From the NCBI RefSeq assembly GCF_004340785.1, contig NZ_SLXS01000001.1, positions 1,054,001 to 1,118,000 of the forward strand: 64,000 nucleotides of DNA. Reading direction: 5' to 3'. Position 1 is the first letter of the stretch. Every line of letters starts with the position of its first letter. The position numbers were made by a program, and so were the translations under genes. Under the pieces are notes generated by a model. The model had not been told where the DNA came from. It saw only the letters and a list, made by a program, of their open reading frames with translations, and did not search any database. Source of the DNA: Tumebacillus sp. BK434 (GTDB lineage: Bacteria > Bacillota > Bacilli > Tumebacillales > Tumebacillaceae). Positions 1-7,897 of this stretch are shown piece after piece.

Positions 1-735
1 GTAGCCGGTCTTCACGCCGTCCGCGCCGTCGTAGCGGGTGAGCATCTTGTTTTTGTTGTACATCTTGCGGTCCCACGCTTCGCCGGGCATCGGGATCGAT
101 TTGACTTTCGTTTTGACGATCTCGGCGAACACGGGGTTGCGCAGGGCATAGGCGGTCAGCACCGCCATGTCGTGAGCGCTCGAATAGTGCTCTTGTGCAT
201 CAAGTCCGTGCGGGTTGGCAAAATGCGTCTGCGTGAGCCCGAGCTCTGCAACTTTTTGGTTCATCAGCTCCACAAATCCCTGCTCCGTTTTGCCGACGTG
301 CTCGGCGACGGCGGTCGCCGCGTCATTGCCGGAGCGCAACATCACCGCGTAGAGCAGGTCGATCAGCTTTTGCTTCTCGCCGACCTTCAGGTAGATCGAA
401 GAGCCTTCTTTGCCGGATGCGCGGGAGGAGACGGTGACCGTGCTGTTTAAGTCGACGCCCGATTCGATGGCGACGATCGCCGTGATGATCTTGGTGAGCG
501 AGGCGATCAGCATTTTCTCATCGCCGTTTTTCTCATAAAGAACGCGCCCGGTCTGCACGTCGATCACGGCTGCCGCATGAGCGCTGACCGATACTTCCTC
601 GGCATACAAGCTGTGGGAAGCTGGGATCGCTTCCAGAAATGCGCTGTTTTTAGGATCATGGTTAGCGGCTGCCGGCTGTACGGTCAGGCACAGCATGGCG
701 AGCGCAGCAAGAGCCGCGAGCGATTTCCGTTTCAT
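1..735 (-). CDS. dacB: D-alanyl-D-alanine carboxypeptidase, DacB-like (partial, C-terminus beyond left edge)
   Basis: Peptidase S11 / low-molecular-weight penicillin-binding protein that trims the terminal D-Ala from peptidoglycan stem peptides outside the membrane. The first 245 residues are present. A hydrophobic signal peptide occupies about residues 1-24; the catalytic triad motifs are SLTK (79-82), SGN (135-137) and KTG (242-244), the last right at the window edge. The ATG at 735 is preceded by GGAGTGGAGG. Similarity of the region around SxxK and SGN to B. subtilis DacB (PBP5*, spore cortex) and its place after scpA-scpB-ytfI-ytfJ favour DacB over DacA/DacF. That assignment is from family knowledge; the C-terminal anchor region cannot be seen. 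Confidence 0.85.
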   Translation of the reverse strand, partial: MKRKSLAALAALAMLCLTVQPAAANHDPKNSAFLEAIPASHSLYAEEVSVSAHAAAVIDVQTGRVLYEKNGDEKMLIASLTKIITAIVAIESGVDLNSTVTVSSRASGKEGSSIYLKVGEKQKLIDLLYAVMLRSGNDAATAVAEHVGKTEQGFVELMNQKVAELGLTQTHFANPHGLDAQEHYSSAHDMAVLTAYALRNPVFAEIVKTKVKSIPMPGEAWDRKMYNKNKMLTRYDGADGVKTGY

Positions 736-811
736 CTCTGGTCCTCCACTCCTCACACGTAGGTTCTGTCTGTCCTATGTATATGCACAAGCCCTAGGCT
801 TATCCCACAAA

Positions 812-838
812 GAAAAAGACGCCCCGGATCGGGACGTC
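812..838 (-). terminator. Rho-independent terminator after ytfJ
   Basis: Inverted repeat GACGcCCCG/CGGGaCGTC followed on the minus strand by TTTTTCTTTG. It separates ytfJ from the dacB-like gene. Confidence 0.7.
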
Positions 839-856
839 TCTGGTCTCTGCCAAGCC

Positions 857-1321
857 CTAGCAGTCGAACTGCGAGCCTTTGCTGTCATCCGCTTTGCGCA
901 TGCCGCTTTGGCCCTGGCCTTGTCCGTTCTTGTTCTTTTTCATCATCTGATTGACCTTGTCGAACATCTGCGGTGCCAGGTCGATCAGCTTGTCATACAG
1001 CTGGTTGGGCCCTTCGGTCGAAAGCATTTTCACCTGGCCGTTGCCGACAACCAGGAACCCGATCGGCGTAATCGACACCCCGCCGCCTGCACCGCCGCCA
1101 AACGGCAGCTCCACATCGGCGCTGTCGCCTTTGCCCGCTTCCAGTTCCGGGTCGAATTCCGAACCGCCAGCCGCAAAACCGAAGCCTACTTTCGAAATCG
1201 GCAAAATCACACTGCCATCCGGCGTTTCAACCGGGTCACCGACAATCGTGTTCACATCGACCATTTCCTTAATGTTTTCCATGGCCGTTTGCATCAAGCC
1301 TTGGATCGGATGTTCCGCCAT
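857..1321 (-). CDS. ytfJ: Sporulation protein YtfJ (GerW family)
   Basis: Small GerW/YtfJ protein of 154 aa, a forespore protein linked to spore germination in Bacillus. The family signature is seen: an N-terminal helical HPIQGLMQTAMENIKEMVD segment, then IVGDPVETPDGSVILPISKV, the Gly-rich FGFAAGGSEF, and a GGAGGGVSITPIGFLVV core. I chose the ATG at 1321 because GAGGGAGG lies 7 nt upstream; an upstream in-frame ATG at 1342 has no ribosome site. The start overlaps the end of the DUF2953 gene by 28 nt, so the two are translationally coupled. The exact biochemical role of YtfJ is not established. Confidence 0.92.
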   Translation of the reverse strand: MAEHPIQGLMQTAMENIKEMVDVNTIVGDPVETPDGSVILPISKVGFGFAAGGSEFDPELEAGKGDSADVELPFGGGAGGGVSITPIGFLVVGNGQVKMLSTEGPNQLYDKLIDLAPQMFDKVNQMMKKNKNGQGQGQSGMRKADDSKGSQFDC

Positions 1322-2031
1322 TTTGCGCCCTCCCTCAACCATAGAAATACCAATTTAAGTCCTGCAAGTATAGCTTTGCCCGGCCAAAATCGGATTATGC
1401 AAGTCAGTTCGGTGCGAAATCCGCTGGCCTGAAAATGCGGTTTCACGTCATAGAGCAGACGGGTTGATACTGTGAAATATTGATGAAGCATCCCGGCGAA
1501 GATGCCTTTCAAAGCCCAGACGAGACCTGTGGTGTAGCCGGTCTGCGCCGCATCGCCCGTGCCAAAGACGGTGCGCCATTTGAACGACTCGATATGAAAC
1601 GCTTTGGTCGTCTGCCGGATCGCACGCTTATATTTGCCGATGCGCTTGCGGATCTCATTGATCTTTCGCAGTGCCCGCTGAACTTTTTCCACCGTGATCG
1701 TGATCCAGCCGCGCTTTTGCTTCGGCATCCCTTTGCCAGGTTCTGCTTTTACGCCGACTTTGCCGCTCCGCTCCATCAAGGCGATGGTCGGCACTTCAAA
1801 ACCCGCTTTGACCAGCCCGAACAGCGCGCGCACGCCAAGATGCAGCCGATCATCCCGGCCCTCCCGCTTGTAGCGCACTTCCACCGTGACGGGGAGCACC
1901 ATCGTGAGCAGAAAAAAGAACACCAGCGCCAGCAACAGGATCCAATACCAAGCGAACCACTTCGACAACGCGATGAACAGCGCCGCCAGCACGATCGCAA
2001 ACGCCAGCAGGAGTCCCCAAAGCCATTTCAT
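1294..2031 (-). CDS. ytfI: DUF2953 domain protein (YtfI-like)
   Basis: Membrane protein of 245 aa with two N-terminal hydrophobic helices (about residues 1-45, LLLAFAIVLAALFIAL and ILLLALVFFFLLTMVL) followed by a cytoplasmic or external domain rich in basic residues, typical of DUF2953. It pairs with ytfJ here as in Bacillus, and the 3' end overlaps the ytfJ start. The ATG at 2031 follows GGAGGAGG at 5 nt; an upstream ATG at 2055 lacks a comparable site. The function is unknown; co-expression with ytfJ during sporulation is inferred from the overlap and from family context. Confidence 0.85.
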   Translation of the reverse strand: MKWLWGLLLAFAIVLAALFIALSKWFAWYWILLLALVFFFLLTMVLPVTVEVRYKREGRDDRLHLGVRALFGLVKAGFEVPTIALMERSGKVGVKAEPGKGMPKQKRGWITITVEKVQRALRKINEIRKRIGKYKRAIRQTTKAFHIESFKWRTVFGTGDAAQTGYTTGLVWALKGIFAGMLHQYFTVSTRLLYDVKPHFQASGFRTELTCIIRFWPGKAILAGLKLVFLWLREGAKWRNIRSKA

Positions 2032-2116
2032 GCGGTCCTCCTCCACATCTTCCAAGATTCCTGACTAGCTTGCCCATTTCTTTCCTTTCCATACAATGGA
2101 TGCGCAGCGTGCAGAC

Positions 2117-2143
2117 AAAAAAAGCCCGGGATCTCTCCCGGAC
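2117..2143 (-). terminator. Terminator after scpB
   Basis: Hairpin AGTCCGGGA-gaga-TCCCGGGCT followed by TTTTTTTG on the minus strand, directly after the scpB stop. It separates the scp operon from ytfI-ytfJ. Confidence 0.8.
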
Positions 2144-2144
2144 T

Positions 2145-2744
2145 TCATTCTTCTTGAAACATGTCGGGCATCTGGAACAGGAGATGCTCCTCTTCTTCCG
2201 CTTCCAGATCGTCCAGCGGCACGATCGCCGGCGGCGGGGGCAGCTCTTTGAGGTCGCGCAGGCCGAAATACTCGAGGAATTCGCGCGTCGTGCCAAACAG
2301 GATCGGACGGCCAGGCCCTTCGGCGCGGCCGACTTCTTTGATCAGTTGCCTGCTGAGCAGCGTGTTCACCGCCCGCTCCGATTTGACCCCGCGCACCTCT
2401 TCGATGCCGCTGCGGGTGATCGGCTGCTTGTAGGCGATGATCGCCAAAGTCTCGATCGCCGCCTGCGACAAAGTCGCGCTCTGCGGCTGCTGGGCAAAGC
2501 GTTCAAAATACAAGGCGTGCTCCGGGCGCGTCGTCAGTTGAAACGCCCCTGCCACCTCGACGATGCGCATGCCCCGACCTTCGCGGTTGAAGTCGCTCTG
2601 GAGGTCGTACAGGTAGTCCCGCGCGTCTTCCGCGTCGATCTCGAGAATGTCGGCGACCTGCTTGGCTTCGATGCCGTCACTGCCCGAGATGAACAGCAGG
2701 CCTTCGATGACAGATTTGATTTCGTTTGAATCCAAGTCAACCAC
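2145..2744 (-). CDS. scpB: Segregation and condensation protein B
   Basis: ScpB is the winged-helix kite subunit of the SMC-ScpAB condensin that compacts and segregates the chromosome. The 199 aa match the family in length, with the diagnostic block around LSQAAIETLAIIAYKQPITR followed by the EEVRGVKSERAVNTLLSRQLIKEVGR winged-helix segment and GRPILFGTTREFLEYFGL. It sits 8 nt after scpA, the usual order. The annotated start is a GTG at 2744; a TTG at 2735 with AAGGTGG in front is an alternative. The C-terminal tail is acidic and glutamate-rich. Confidence 0.95.
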   Translation of the reverse strand: MVDLDSNEIKSVIEGLLFISGSDGIEAKQVADILEIDAEDARDYLYDLQSDFNREGRGMRIVEVAGAFQLTTRPEHALYFERFAQQPQSATLSQAAIETLAIIAYKQPITRSGIEEVRGVKSERAVNTLLSRQLIKEVGRAEGPGRPILFGTTREFLEYFGLRDLKELPPPPAIVPLDDLEAEEEEHLLFQMPDMFQEE

Positions 2745-2752
2745 CTTGCTTG

Positions 2753-3532
2753 TTACAGAATGTTGTGCGATTCGCTGCTGTTCGCTTCGATGATGATCTC
2801 ATCAAACAAGCCGCTCTGCAGACAGCGCACCTTTTTCTCCTTCATCAGTTCGAGCAGTGCGAGGAAGGAGACGATCAGCTCTGACCGCTTGCGGTACCCG
2901 CCGAGCAGGGCGGAAAATTCAATCCGGCCGTTGTTGAACGCCAGCAGGCCGAGGATCTCCGCCATTCGCCCTTCGATCGATATCTCATCGCGATGGATGT
3001 CGGCCACATACTCATCCGGCTGCGCTTTTTGCAGCGCTTTGCGAAAGGCGTCGAGCAGGTCGAACAACGTGACACCTTCGACCGGATTGGGGTCTGCTTC
3101 CGGAACGTACTGCTTGAGGTTCTCCGGACGGCGGGTGAAGACGGAGTTGCGCAGCTCTTCGCGGTCTTTGAGATCGGAAGCGAGCTGCTTGTATTTCTTG
3201 TACTCGATCAGCCGTTCCATCAGCGCCTGCCGTGGATCGATCATCTCTTCGTCATATTCGATCAAAGGTATGTCGAGCTCGATCGGTCGCGGCAAGAGCA
3301 GCCCCGACTTCATCGCCAACAGCTGCGAGGCCATGACGAGGAACTCGGAGGCAATCTCCAGATTCAGCTCCTGCATCGTCTGCAGGTAGGAGAGATACTG
3401 GTCGGTGATCTGTGAGATCGGGATGTCGGTGATCTCCACTTCCGCCTTGTCGATCAGATGCAAGAGCAGATCGAGCGGACCTTCAAACAACTCCAGCTTC
3501 AGCTTCAGAATCTCTTTTTGCGCCTGTTCCAT
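2753..3532 (-). CDS. scpA: Segregation and condensation protein A (kleisin)
   Basis: Kleisin subunit that bridges the SMC heads in condensin. The 259 aa protein begins with the family signature LKLELFEGPLDLLLHLIDKAEVEITDIPI and continues with ITDQYLSYLQTMQELNLEIASEFLVMASQLLAMKS, then a C-terminal winged-helix part ending in a ScpA-type LLALLELMKEKKVR segment. The ATG at 3532 overlaps the stop of the upstream M50 protease gene (TAATG), and scpB follows after 8 nt, so the three genes are probably co-transcribed and translationally coupled. Confidence 0.96.
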   Translation of the reverse strand: MEQAQKEILKLKLELFEGPLDLLLHLIDKAEVEITDIPISQITDQYLSYLQTMQELNLEIASEFLVMASQLLAMKSGLLLPRPIELDIPLIEYDEEMIDPRQALMERLIEYKKYKQLASDLKDREELRNSVFTRRPENLKQYVPEADPNPVEGVTLFDLLDAFRKALQKAQPDEYVADIHRDEISIEGRMAEILGLLAFNNGRIEFSALLGGYRKRSELIVSFLALLELMKEKKVRCLQSGLFDEIIIEANSSESHNIL

Positions 3533-4176
3533 TACAGCAGGGCCTCAACCATCCCGAGCAGGAGATCGCCAAGCCAGTAGTAGACCGGCAAGATGACCAC
3601 CGAAGTGATGCCGAAAAACACGGCGAGCAGCAGCACGAACGGGCCGTATTTTTCCACCGGGTGCAGCTTGTGCGCCAGGCGCTGCGGCAGGAGGTCGCGC
3701 ACGATCCAGTAGCCGTCAAGCGGCGGAATCGGCACGAGGTTAAACAGGCCGAGGATCAGGTTGAGCGAAACGACCGCTTCGACCAGGCGCAGCACAAAGC
3801 TGCTCCAGACTTCATCTTCGATGCCGAGGTTGAAGAAAAACACCAGCAGGAAGCAAAAGACGATCGCGGTGATAAAGTTGGCGACCGGACCGGCGACCGT
3901 GGTCAAAATCTTGCCGGCGCGCTTGTTGCCGCGGAAATTATACGGGTTAAACGAGACCGGTTTGGCCCAGCCAAAGGGACCGAACAGGATCATCAGCGTC
4001 CCGAGCAGGTCCATATGGGCGATCGGGTTTAAGGTGATGCGCCCTTCACGCTTTGGCGTGGGGTCGCCCAGACGATACGCCACGTACGCGTGCCCGAGCT
4101 CATGAACCGTGATCGCGATCAAAAAGGCGATGACCCGAAACAGCAGGTCATCCATATTGAATCCGCTAAACAGCAT
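3532..4176 (-). CDS. Site-2 protease family membrane metalloprotease (M50B)
   Basis: Membrane zinc protease of 214 aa, YwhC/RseP-type short form. The HEXXH zinc motif is HELGH at about residues 25-29 within the first transmembrane helix, and the second conserved motif is the NLVPIPPLDGY loop (about 150-160) carrying the third zinc ligand Asp. About five hydrophobic segments are visible and no PDZ domain. In many Firmicutes this gene stands directly upstream of scpA-scpB, as here. The ATG at 4176 follows GAAGGAGGG. The substrate is unknown; the sporulation protease SpoIVFB is in the same clan, but there is no CBS domain here. Confidence 0.9.
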   Translation of the reverse strand: MLFSGFNMDDLLFRVIAFLIAITVHELGHAYVAYRLGDPTPKREGRITLNPIAHMDLLGTLMILFGPFGWAKPVSFNPYNFRGNKRAGKILTTVAGPVANFITAIVFCFLLVFFFNLGIEDEVWSSFVLRLVEAVVSLNLILGLFNLVPIPPLDGYWIVRDLLPQRLAHKLHPVEKYGPFVLLLAVFFGITSVVILPVYYWLGDLLLGMVEALL

Positions 4177-4235
4177 AGGGGCCCTCCTTCGACCGAAAAA
4201 AGTTCTAGCCTATCATATCATAAAAGGACGCAAAA

Positions 4236-4262
4236 GAGCACCTGCTGTCGTGCCTGCAGGCG
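4236..4262 (-). terminator. Terminator after MFS exporter
   Basis: GC-rich imperfect hairpin (GCGCCTGC...GCAGGTGC) followed by TCTTTTGCGTCCTTTT on the minus strand, 17 nt after the MFS stop. Confidence 0.6.
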
Positions 4263-4278
4263 CCCTTTTAACAGAATG

Positions 4279-5757
4279 TTACGATTGTCCTGCCTTCATC
4301 TTGTCGCGCGGGTAATACAAAGTGACGATCAGCGCCCCGATACCGAAGACGGTGACCAGCAGAAACGCGTAGTGCAGGCCGCTGGCGAACGCATCGGACA
4401 GCCGCTCCATGATGGAAGGCTCCAGCAGCGTCCGCTTTTCCGGGTCGAGCAAGTTGTTCGTCGCTTCCAGCGGCGCCTGGATGTCCGGATCGCCCCGCAG
4501 CAGGTCGAGGATGCGCGCGTTCATCACAGCGCCCATCACCGCCACGCCGACCGAAGAGCCCAGCGAGCGGATGAACTGCAAGGAGGCGGTCGCGATGCCG
4601 CGGCGGTTCCACGTCACCGCCGACTGCACAGAGACGAGGAACGCCAGCGTCGTCAGCCCCATGCCCATGCCGAGCACGAACAGCACGCCCATCGCGTACC
4701 AGTAGGAGATCTCCGGCGAGACGAAGATCAGCAAGACCGACGAGATGCCGACCAGCGTCGCGCCGATCAGCGCGGTGCGCCGGTAGCCCCATTTGACCAT
4801 GCGCGGGCCGCCGATGATCGATGCGATCGGCCAGCCGATCGAGATCGGGGTCAAGAGCAGCCCGGCCTCTGTCGCGGTGCCGCCGAGCACCCCTTGCGCA
4901 TAGGACGGCATGTACGAAGTGATGCCCATCAGCACCGCCCCGAGCAGAAAGTTGGCGATCGACGCCACCGCCACCAGCGGCGAGCGGAACAGGTCGAGTG
5001 GCAGCATCGGCTCCGACGCTTTGCGCTCGTTGAACAGGAACCAGACGAACACCACCGCCGCCACGCCGAACAGCCCGAGAATCTGCGGCGACAACCACGC
5101 GTATTGGTTGCCGCCGGTGAGCAGCGCAAACAGCAGTGCGGTCATTGAAACGGTCAAGGTGATCGAGCCGAGATAGTCGATTTTATGCTTTTTGCGCTCG
5201 ATGTCTTCCTGCAAAGCAAAGCCGAGGATGAAGATGGTCAGCAAGGCGATCGGCACGTTGATGTAAAACACCCACGGCCAGTCCAAGTAGCTGACCATCA
5301 AGCCGCCAAGCAGCGGGCCGACCACCGCCGACACGCCCCAGACGCCGCTGAACCAGCCTTGGATCTTCCCGCGCTCTTCCGCCGAGAAGATGTCGCCGAG
5401 AATCGTCTGCGCCACCGCCATGATCCCGCCGGCACCAAGGCCCTGAATCGTGCGGAAGACGATCAACTCCACCATCGTGTCGGCCAAGCCGCACAGCACC
5501 GACCCGAGGATCAGCACGATGGAGCCGAGCATAAAGATGATCTTGCGCCCGTACAAGTCGGACAGTTTGCCGTAGATCGGCACCGTCACCGTCGAAGCGA
5601 GCAAAAAGGCGGAGAACACCCACGACATCAAAGGCAGTCCGCCCAGCTCTCCGATGATCGTCGGCATGGCGGTGCCGACGATCGATACGTCGATGGCAGC
5701 CAAAAAGTTTGCCATCATCACCGCCACAACAACGGCGGTGCGATTCGTTTTCGCCAC
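4279..5757 (-). CDS. MFS multidrug efflux transporter, DHA2 (EmrB/QacA) family
   Basis: Proton-coupled drug exporter with 14 predicted membrane helices and about 492 aa, the family norm. Visible signatures: ANFLAAIDVSIVGTAMPTI in helix 1 (motif D1), the loop 2-3 motif A GKLSDLYGRKIIFMLG, and the motif C-like GPLLGGLMVSYLDWPWVFYINVPIA. The C-terminal half ends in a cytoplasmic KMKAGQS tail. The GTG at 5757 has AAGGGG 9 nt upstream; a GTG at 5778 with AGGAT is an alternative and would add 7 residues. The gene stands alone between terminators and no regulator is adjacent. The substrate cannot be deduced. Confidence 0.9.
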   Translation of the reverse strand: MAKTNRTAVVVAVMMANFLAAIDVSIVGTAMPTIIGELGGLPLMSWVFSAFLLASTVTVPIYGKLSDLYGRKIIFMLGSIVLILGSVLCGLADTMVELIVFRTIQGLGAGGIMAVAQTILGDIFSAEERGKIQGWFSGVWGVSAVVGPLLGGLMVSYLDWPWVFYINVPIALLTIFILGFALQEDIERKKHKIDYLGSITLTVSMTALLFALLTGGNQYAWLSPQILGLFGVAAVVFVWFLFNERKASEPMLPLDLFRSPLVAVASIANFLLGAVLMGITSYMPSYAQGVLGGTATEAGLLLTPISIGWPIASIIGGPRMVKWGYRRTALIGATLVGISSVLLIFVSPEISYWYAMGVLFVLGMGMGLTTLAFLVSVQSAVTWNRRGIATASLQFIRSLGSSVGVAVMGAVMNARILDLLRGDPDIQAPLEATNNLLDPEKRTLLEPSIMERLSDAFASGLHYAFLLVTVFGIGALIVTLYYPRDKMKAGQS

Positions 5758-5876
5758 AGGTACACGCCCCTTTATCACGAGATCCTAAATGTTTATTTAT
5801 GTACGAATTCGTCCATCCTCTATTGTAGAGGATGTATGCTAACGTGTGCAATCCTTTCCACAAAAATACCCACCGC

Positions 5877-5923
5877 AAAACAGAGACGCTTCCCTCCGCA
5901 GTTGCGGGCGAGAAGCGTCTCTG
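5877..5923 (-). terminator. Terminator after the 54-aa peptide gene
   Basis: Perfect 11-bp inverted repeat CAGAGACGCTT/AAGCGTCTCTG with a 21-nt loop, followed by TTTTGCGG on the minus strand, 18 nt after the stop codon. Confidence 0.75.
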
Positions 5924-5941
5924 TTTGACTTGGTTCCGCGC

Positions 5942-6106
5942 CTATTTTACGTTGTCCGGCTCACCGTCTTGCTTCGGGCTGCCCGGGAACGGCGGCGTGA
6001 TTTCGTCGGTGCTGATCCCTCCGCCGGCGTTGCCCGTCTCCGGCACCGGAAACGGCGGTGTGACTTCGTCCAATTTCAGCTTATTGTTGGAATCAATCGT
6101 ACTCAT
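5942..6106 (-). CDS. 54-aa proline-rich peptide with duplicated DE[VI]TPPFP motif
   Basis: A short reading frame, 54 codons, between the MFS gene and ribH. The peptide starts MSTIDSNNKLKLDEVTPPFP and contains a second copy of the motif, TDEITPPFPG, about 21 residues on, joined by a Gly-rich spacer (NAGGG). It is hydrophilic, acidic, has no signal peptide and no cysteine. Support for it being real: its own promoter-like boxes upstream, AAGGGGG 10 nt before the ATG, a strong terminator just after the stop, and synonymous differences between the two repeat copies (ACACCGCCGTTTCCG vs ACGCCGCCGTTCCCG). I do not recognise the family. No modification enzyme is adjacent. Confidence 0.65.
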   Translation of the reverse strand: MSTIDSNNKLKLDEVTPPFPVPETGNAGGGISTDEITPPFPGSPKQDGEPDNVK

Positions 6107-6146
6107 GTATCTGTTACCCCCTTGCTAATTCTCAACACTTTCTTTT

Positions 6147-6175
6147 ACTGTAAACTCTTGTAAGAGAAAATTCAA
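6147..6175 (-). promoter_or_regulatory. Predicted sigma-A promoter for the 54-aa peptide gene
   Basis: TTGAAT (6170-6175) and TACAGT (6147-6152) on the minus strand with exactly 17 nt between them, 40 nt upstream of the ATG. Confidence 0.5.
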
Positions 6176-6177
6176 GC

Positions 6178-6211
6178 AAAAAAAATGAGCGGTGTGCCAA
6201 TCGGCACACCG
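6178..6211 (-). terminator. Terminator of the riboflavin operon
   Basis: Perfect 10-bp hairpin GCGGTGTGCC-gatt-GGCACACCGC followed by an eight-T run on the minus strand, shortly after the ribH stop. Confidence 0.9.
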
Positions 6212-6223
6212 CTTTGCAAGCTC

Positions 6224-6691
6224 TTACTTGAATTGTTTGGTCAGGTTCGCCATCTCGATCGCGGTGACGGCCGCTTCCCAGCCTTTGTTGCCCGCTTTCG
6301 TGCCGGCGCGCTCGATCGCCTGCTCGATCGTGTCGACAGTCAGTACGCCGAAAATGGTCGGCACGCCGGTTTCCAGCGCCACTTTGGAGACGCCTTTCGC
6401 CGCTTCGTTGCAGACATAGTCGAAGTGCGGGGTGGAGCCGCGAATGACCGCGCCGAGCGTGATCACCGCATCATAGCGGCCGGACTGCGCCATCTTTTGT
6501 GCGACCAGCGGGATCTCAAACGCGCCCGGCACCCATGCCACTTCCACATCGTCTTCTTCGAGGCCGTGGCGCTTGTATGCGTCCAGTGCGCCGCCGAGCA
6601 GTTTGCTGCCGATAAACTCGTTAAATCGACCGACGACGACCCCCATCTTTAAGCCGGTGCCAATCAGATTGCCTTCGATAAATTTTGCCAT
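6224..6691 (-). CDS. ribH: 6,7-dimethyl-8-ribityllumazine synthase
   Basis: Condenses 5-amino-6-ribitylamino-uracil with 3,4-dihydroxy-2-butanone 4-phosphate, the step before riboflavin synthase. The 155 aa show the family blocks [21 protein letters not shown], the [17 protein letters not shown] phosphate/substrate segment, [20 protein letters not shown] with the catalytic-site His, and [27 protein letters not shown]. The ATG at 6691 has GAGAGGAG 8 nt upstream; an upstream ATG at 6709 is less likely. It is the last gene of the rib operon, under the FMN riboswitch at 9819-9978. Confidence 0.96.
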   Translation of the reverse strand: MAKFIEGNLIGTGLKMGVVVGRFNEFIGSKLLGGALDAYKRHGLEEDDVEVAWVPGAFEIPLVAQKMAQSGRYDAVITLGAVIRGSTPHFDYVCNEAAKGVSKVALETGVPTIFGVLTVDTIEQAIERAGTKAGNKGWEAAVTAIEMANLTKQFK

Positions 6692-6739
6692 GCTCAAAAC
6701 TCCTCTCACTCAACAAGTAGTTAGCTTTTCCAAAAGAAC

Positions 6740-7882
6740 TTACAGCGGCAGATTCGCTTGGCGGCGATCTGCGTCGCGAACTTGCAGCGGAACCGTTTCG
6801 GCGATCGTCAAGCCATAGCCTTCCAGCCCGACAAATTTGCGCGGGTTGTTCGACAGCAGGCGCATCTGCGTCACGCCGAGATCGCGCAGGATCTGCGCGC
6901 CGATGCCATAGTCAACGGTCTGCCCTTTTTCCCGCGTCGTCCGGTCGCTCTCCGCGCTATACGCTTGCACCTTTTCCAGCAGGGAGTTCGCACCGTCCAT
7001 CGCCTGGCGCAGGTGCAGGAGCACCCCACTGCCGTTTTCTTCGATTTCGCGCAAGGCGGCGTGCAGTTGGATGCCGCAGTTGCATTTGTGCGAGCCGAAG
7101 ATGTCTCCGAGCGTACACTCGTTGCGCACGCGCACCAGAGTCGGCTTGGCCGGGTCGATCTCGCCTTTGATCAGCGCCGCATGCTGCGTGCCGTCCAGCG
7201 TGTTTTTGTACACAGCGAGCTTGAACGTGCCGTATTCGGTCGGCAGCTCCATCTCCGCCGCGCGCTCGACCAGCTTTTCGCGGTCTTTGCGGTAAGCGAT
7301 CAGATCGGCGATGGTGATCATCTTGATGTCATGCTCTTCGGCGATCTTGATCAGGTCGGGAACGCGCGCCATCGTGCCGTCAGCGTTGAGGATCTCGCAG
7401 ATCACCCCGGCCGGATAGGAGCCGGCCAGCAGGGCGAGGTCGATCGCCGCTTCCGTGTGCCCGGCGCGGCGCAGCACGCCGCCGTCCTTGGCGACGAGCG
7501 GGAAGATGTGACCCGGCTTTTTAAAATCCTCACCGGTCGTGCCGTCTTCGATCAGGCGCTCGATAGTCACGGCGCGCTCGAAGGCGGAGATCCCGGTCGT
7601 CGTGCCCCGCTTGGCGTCGACGGAGATGGTAAACGCGGTGCCGTGCTGGTCGGTGTTGTGTGAAACCATCGGGCGCAGGTTGAGCTGTTCCGCCCGCTGT
7701 TCGGTGATCGGCACGCAGACCAGCCCGCGTCCGTGCGTGATCATAAAATTGATCGTGTCGGCCGTCGTCTTGTCGGCGAGCGCGATAAAATCCCCTTCGT
7801 TCTCGCGATCCTCATCATCGACGACGATGACGACCTTGCCTTGTTTCAGATCTTCGACTGCTGCTTCGATACCATGAAACAT
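6740..7882 (-). CDS. ribBA: RibBA: 3,4-dihydroxy-2-butanone-4-phosphate synthase fused to a degenerate GTP cyclohydrolase II domain
   Basis: The N-terminal half (about residues 1-200) is an intact DHBP synthase: [12 protein letters not shown] metal/substrate loop, [30 protein letters not shown] and [10 protein letters not shown] are all present. The C-terminal half aligns with GTP cyclohydrolase II, keeping three zinc-type cysteines ([16 protein letters not shown]) and the end motif [16 protein letters not shown]. However, the conserved RQEGRGIGL is replaced by [11 protein letters not shown], and the following segment with the catalytic Asp/Arg pair (xDxRDY region) is shortened by about nine residues and not recognisable. 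The protein is 380 aa rather than about 398 and lacks the final HYLxTK tail. The reading frame is clean, so this is divergence, not a frameshift. The first activity is probable; the second is doubtful. RibBX proteins of Proteobacteria are a known parallel. Confidence 0.9.
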   Translation of the reverse strand: MFHGIEAAVEDLKQGKVVIVVDDEDRENEGDFIALADKTTADTINFMITHGRGLVCVPITEQRAEQLNLRPMVSHNTDQHGTAFTISVDAKRGTTTGISAFERAVTIERLIEDGTTGEDFKKPGHIFPLVAKDGGVLRRAGHTEAAIDLALLAGSYPAGVICEILNADGTMARVPDLIKIAEEHDIKMITIADLIAYRKDREKLVERAAEMELPTEYGTFKLAVYKNTLDGTQHAALIKGEIDPAKPTLVRVRNECTLGDIFGSHKCNCGIQLHAALREIEENGSGVLLHLRQAMDGANSLLEKVQAYSAESDRTTREKGQTVDYGIGAQILRDLGVTQMRLLSNNPRKFVGLEGYGLTIAETVPLQVRDADRRQANLPL

Positions 7883-7897
7883 CTGCTCCGCCCCCTT

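Noticed and set aside
1294-1342. Longer ytfJ start at 1342
   Set aside because: No ribosome site before it; the ATG at 1321 has GGGAGG and matches the family N-terminus.
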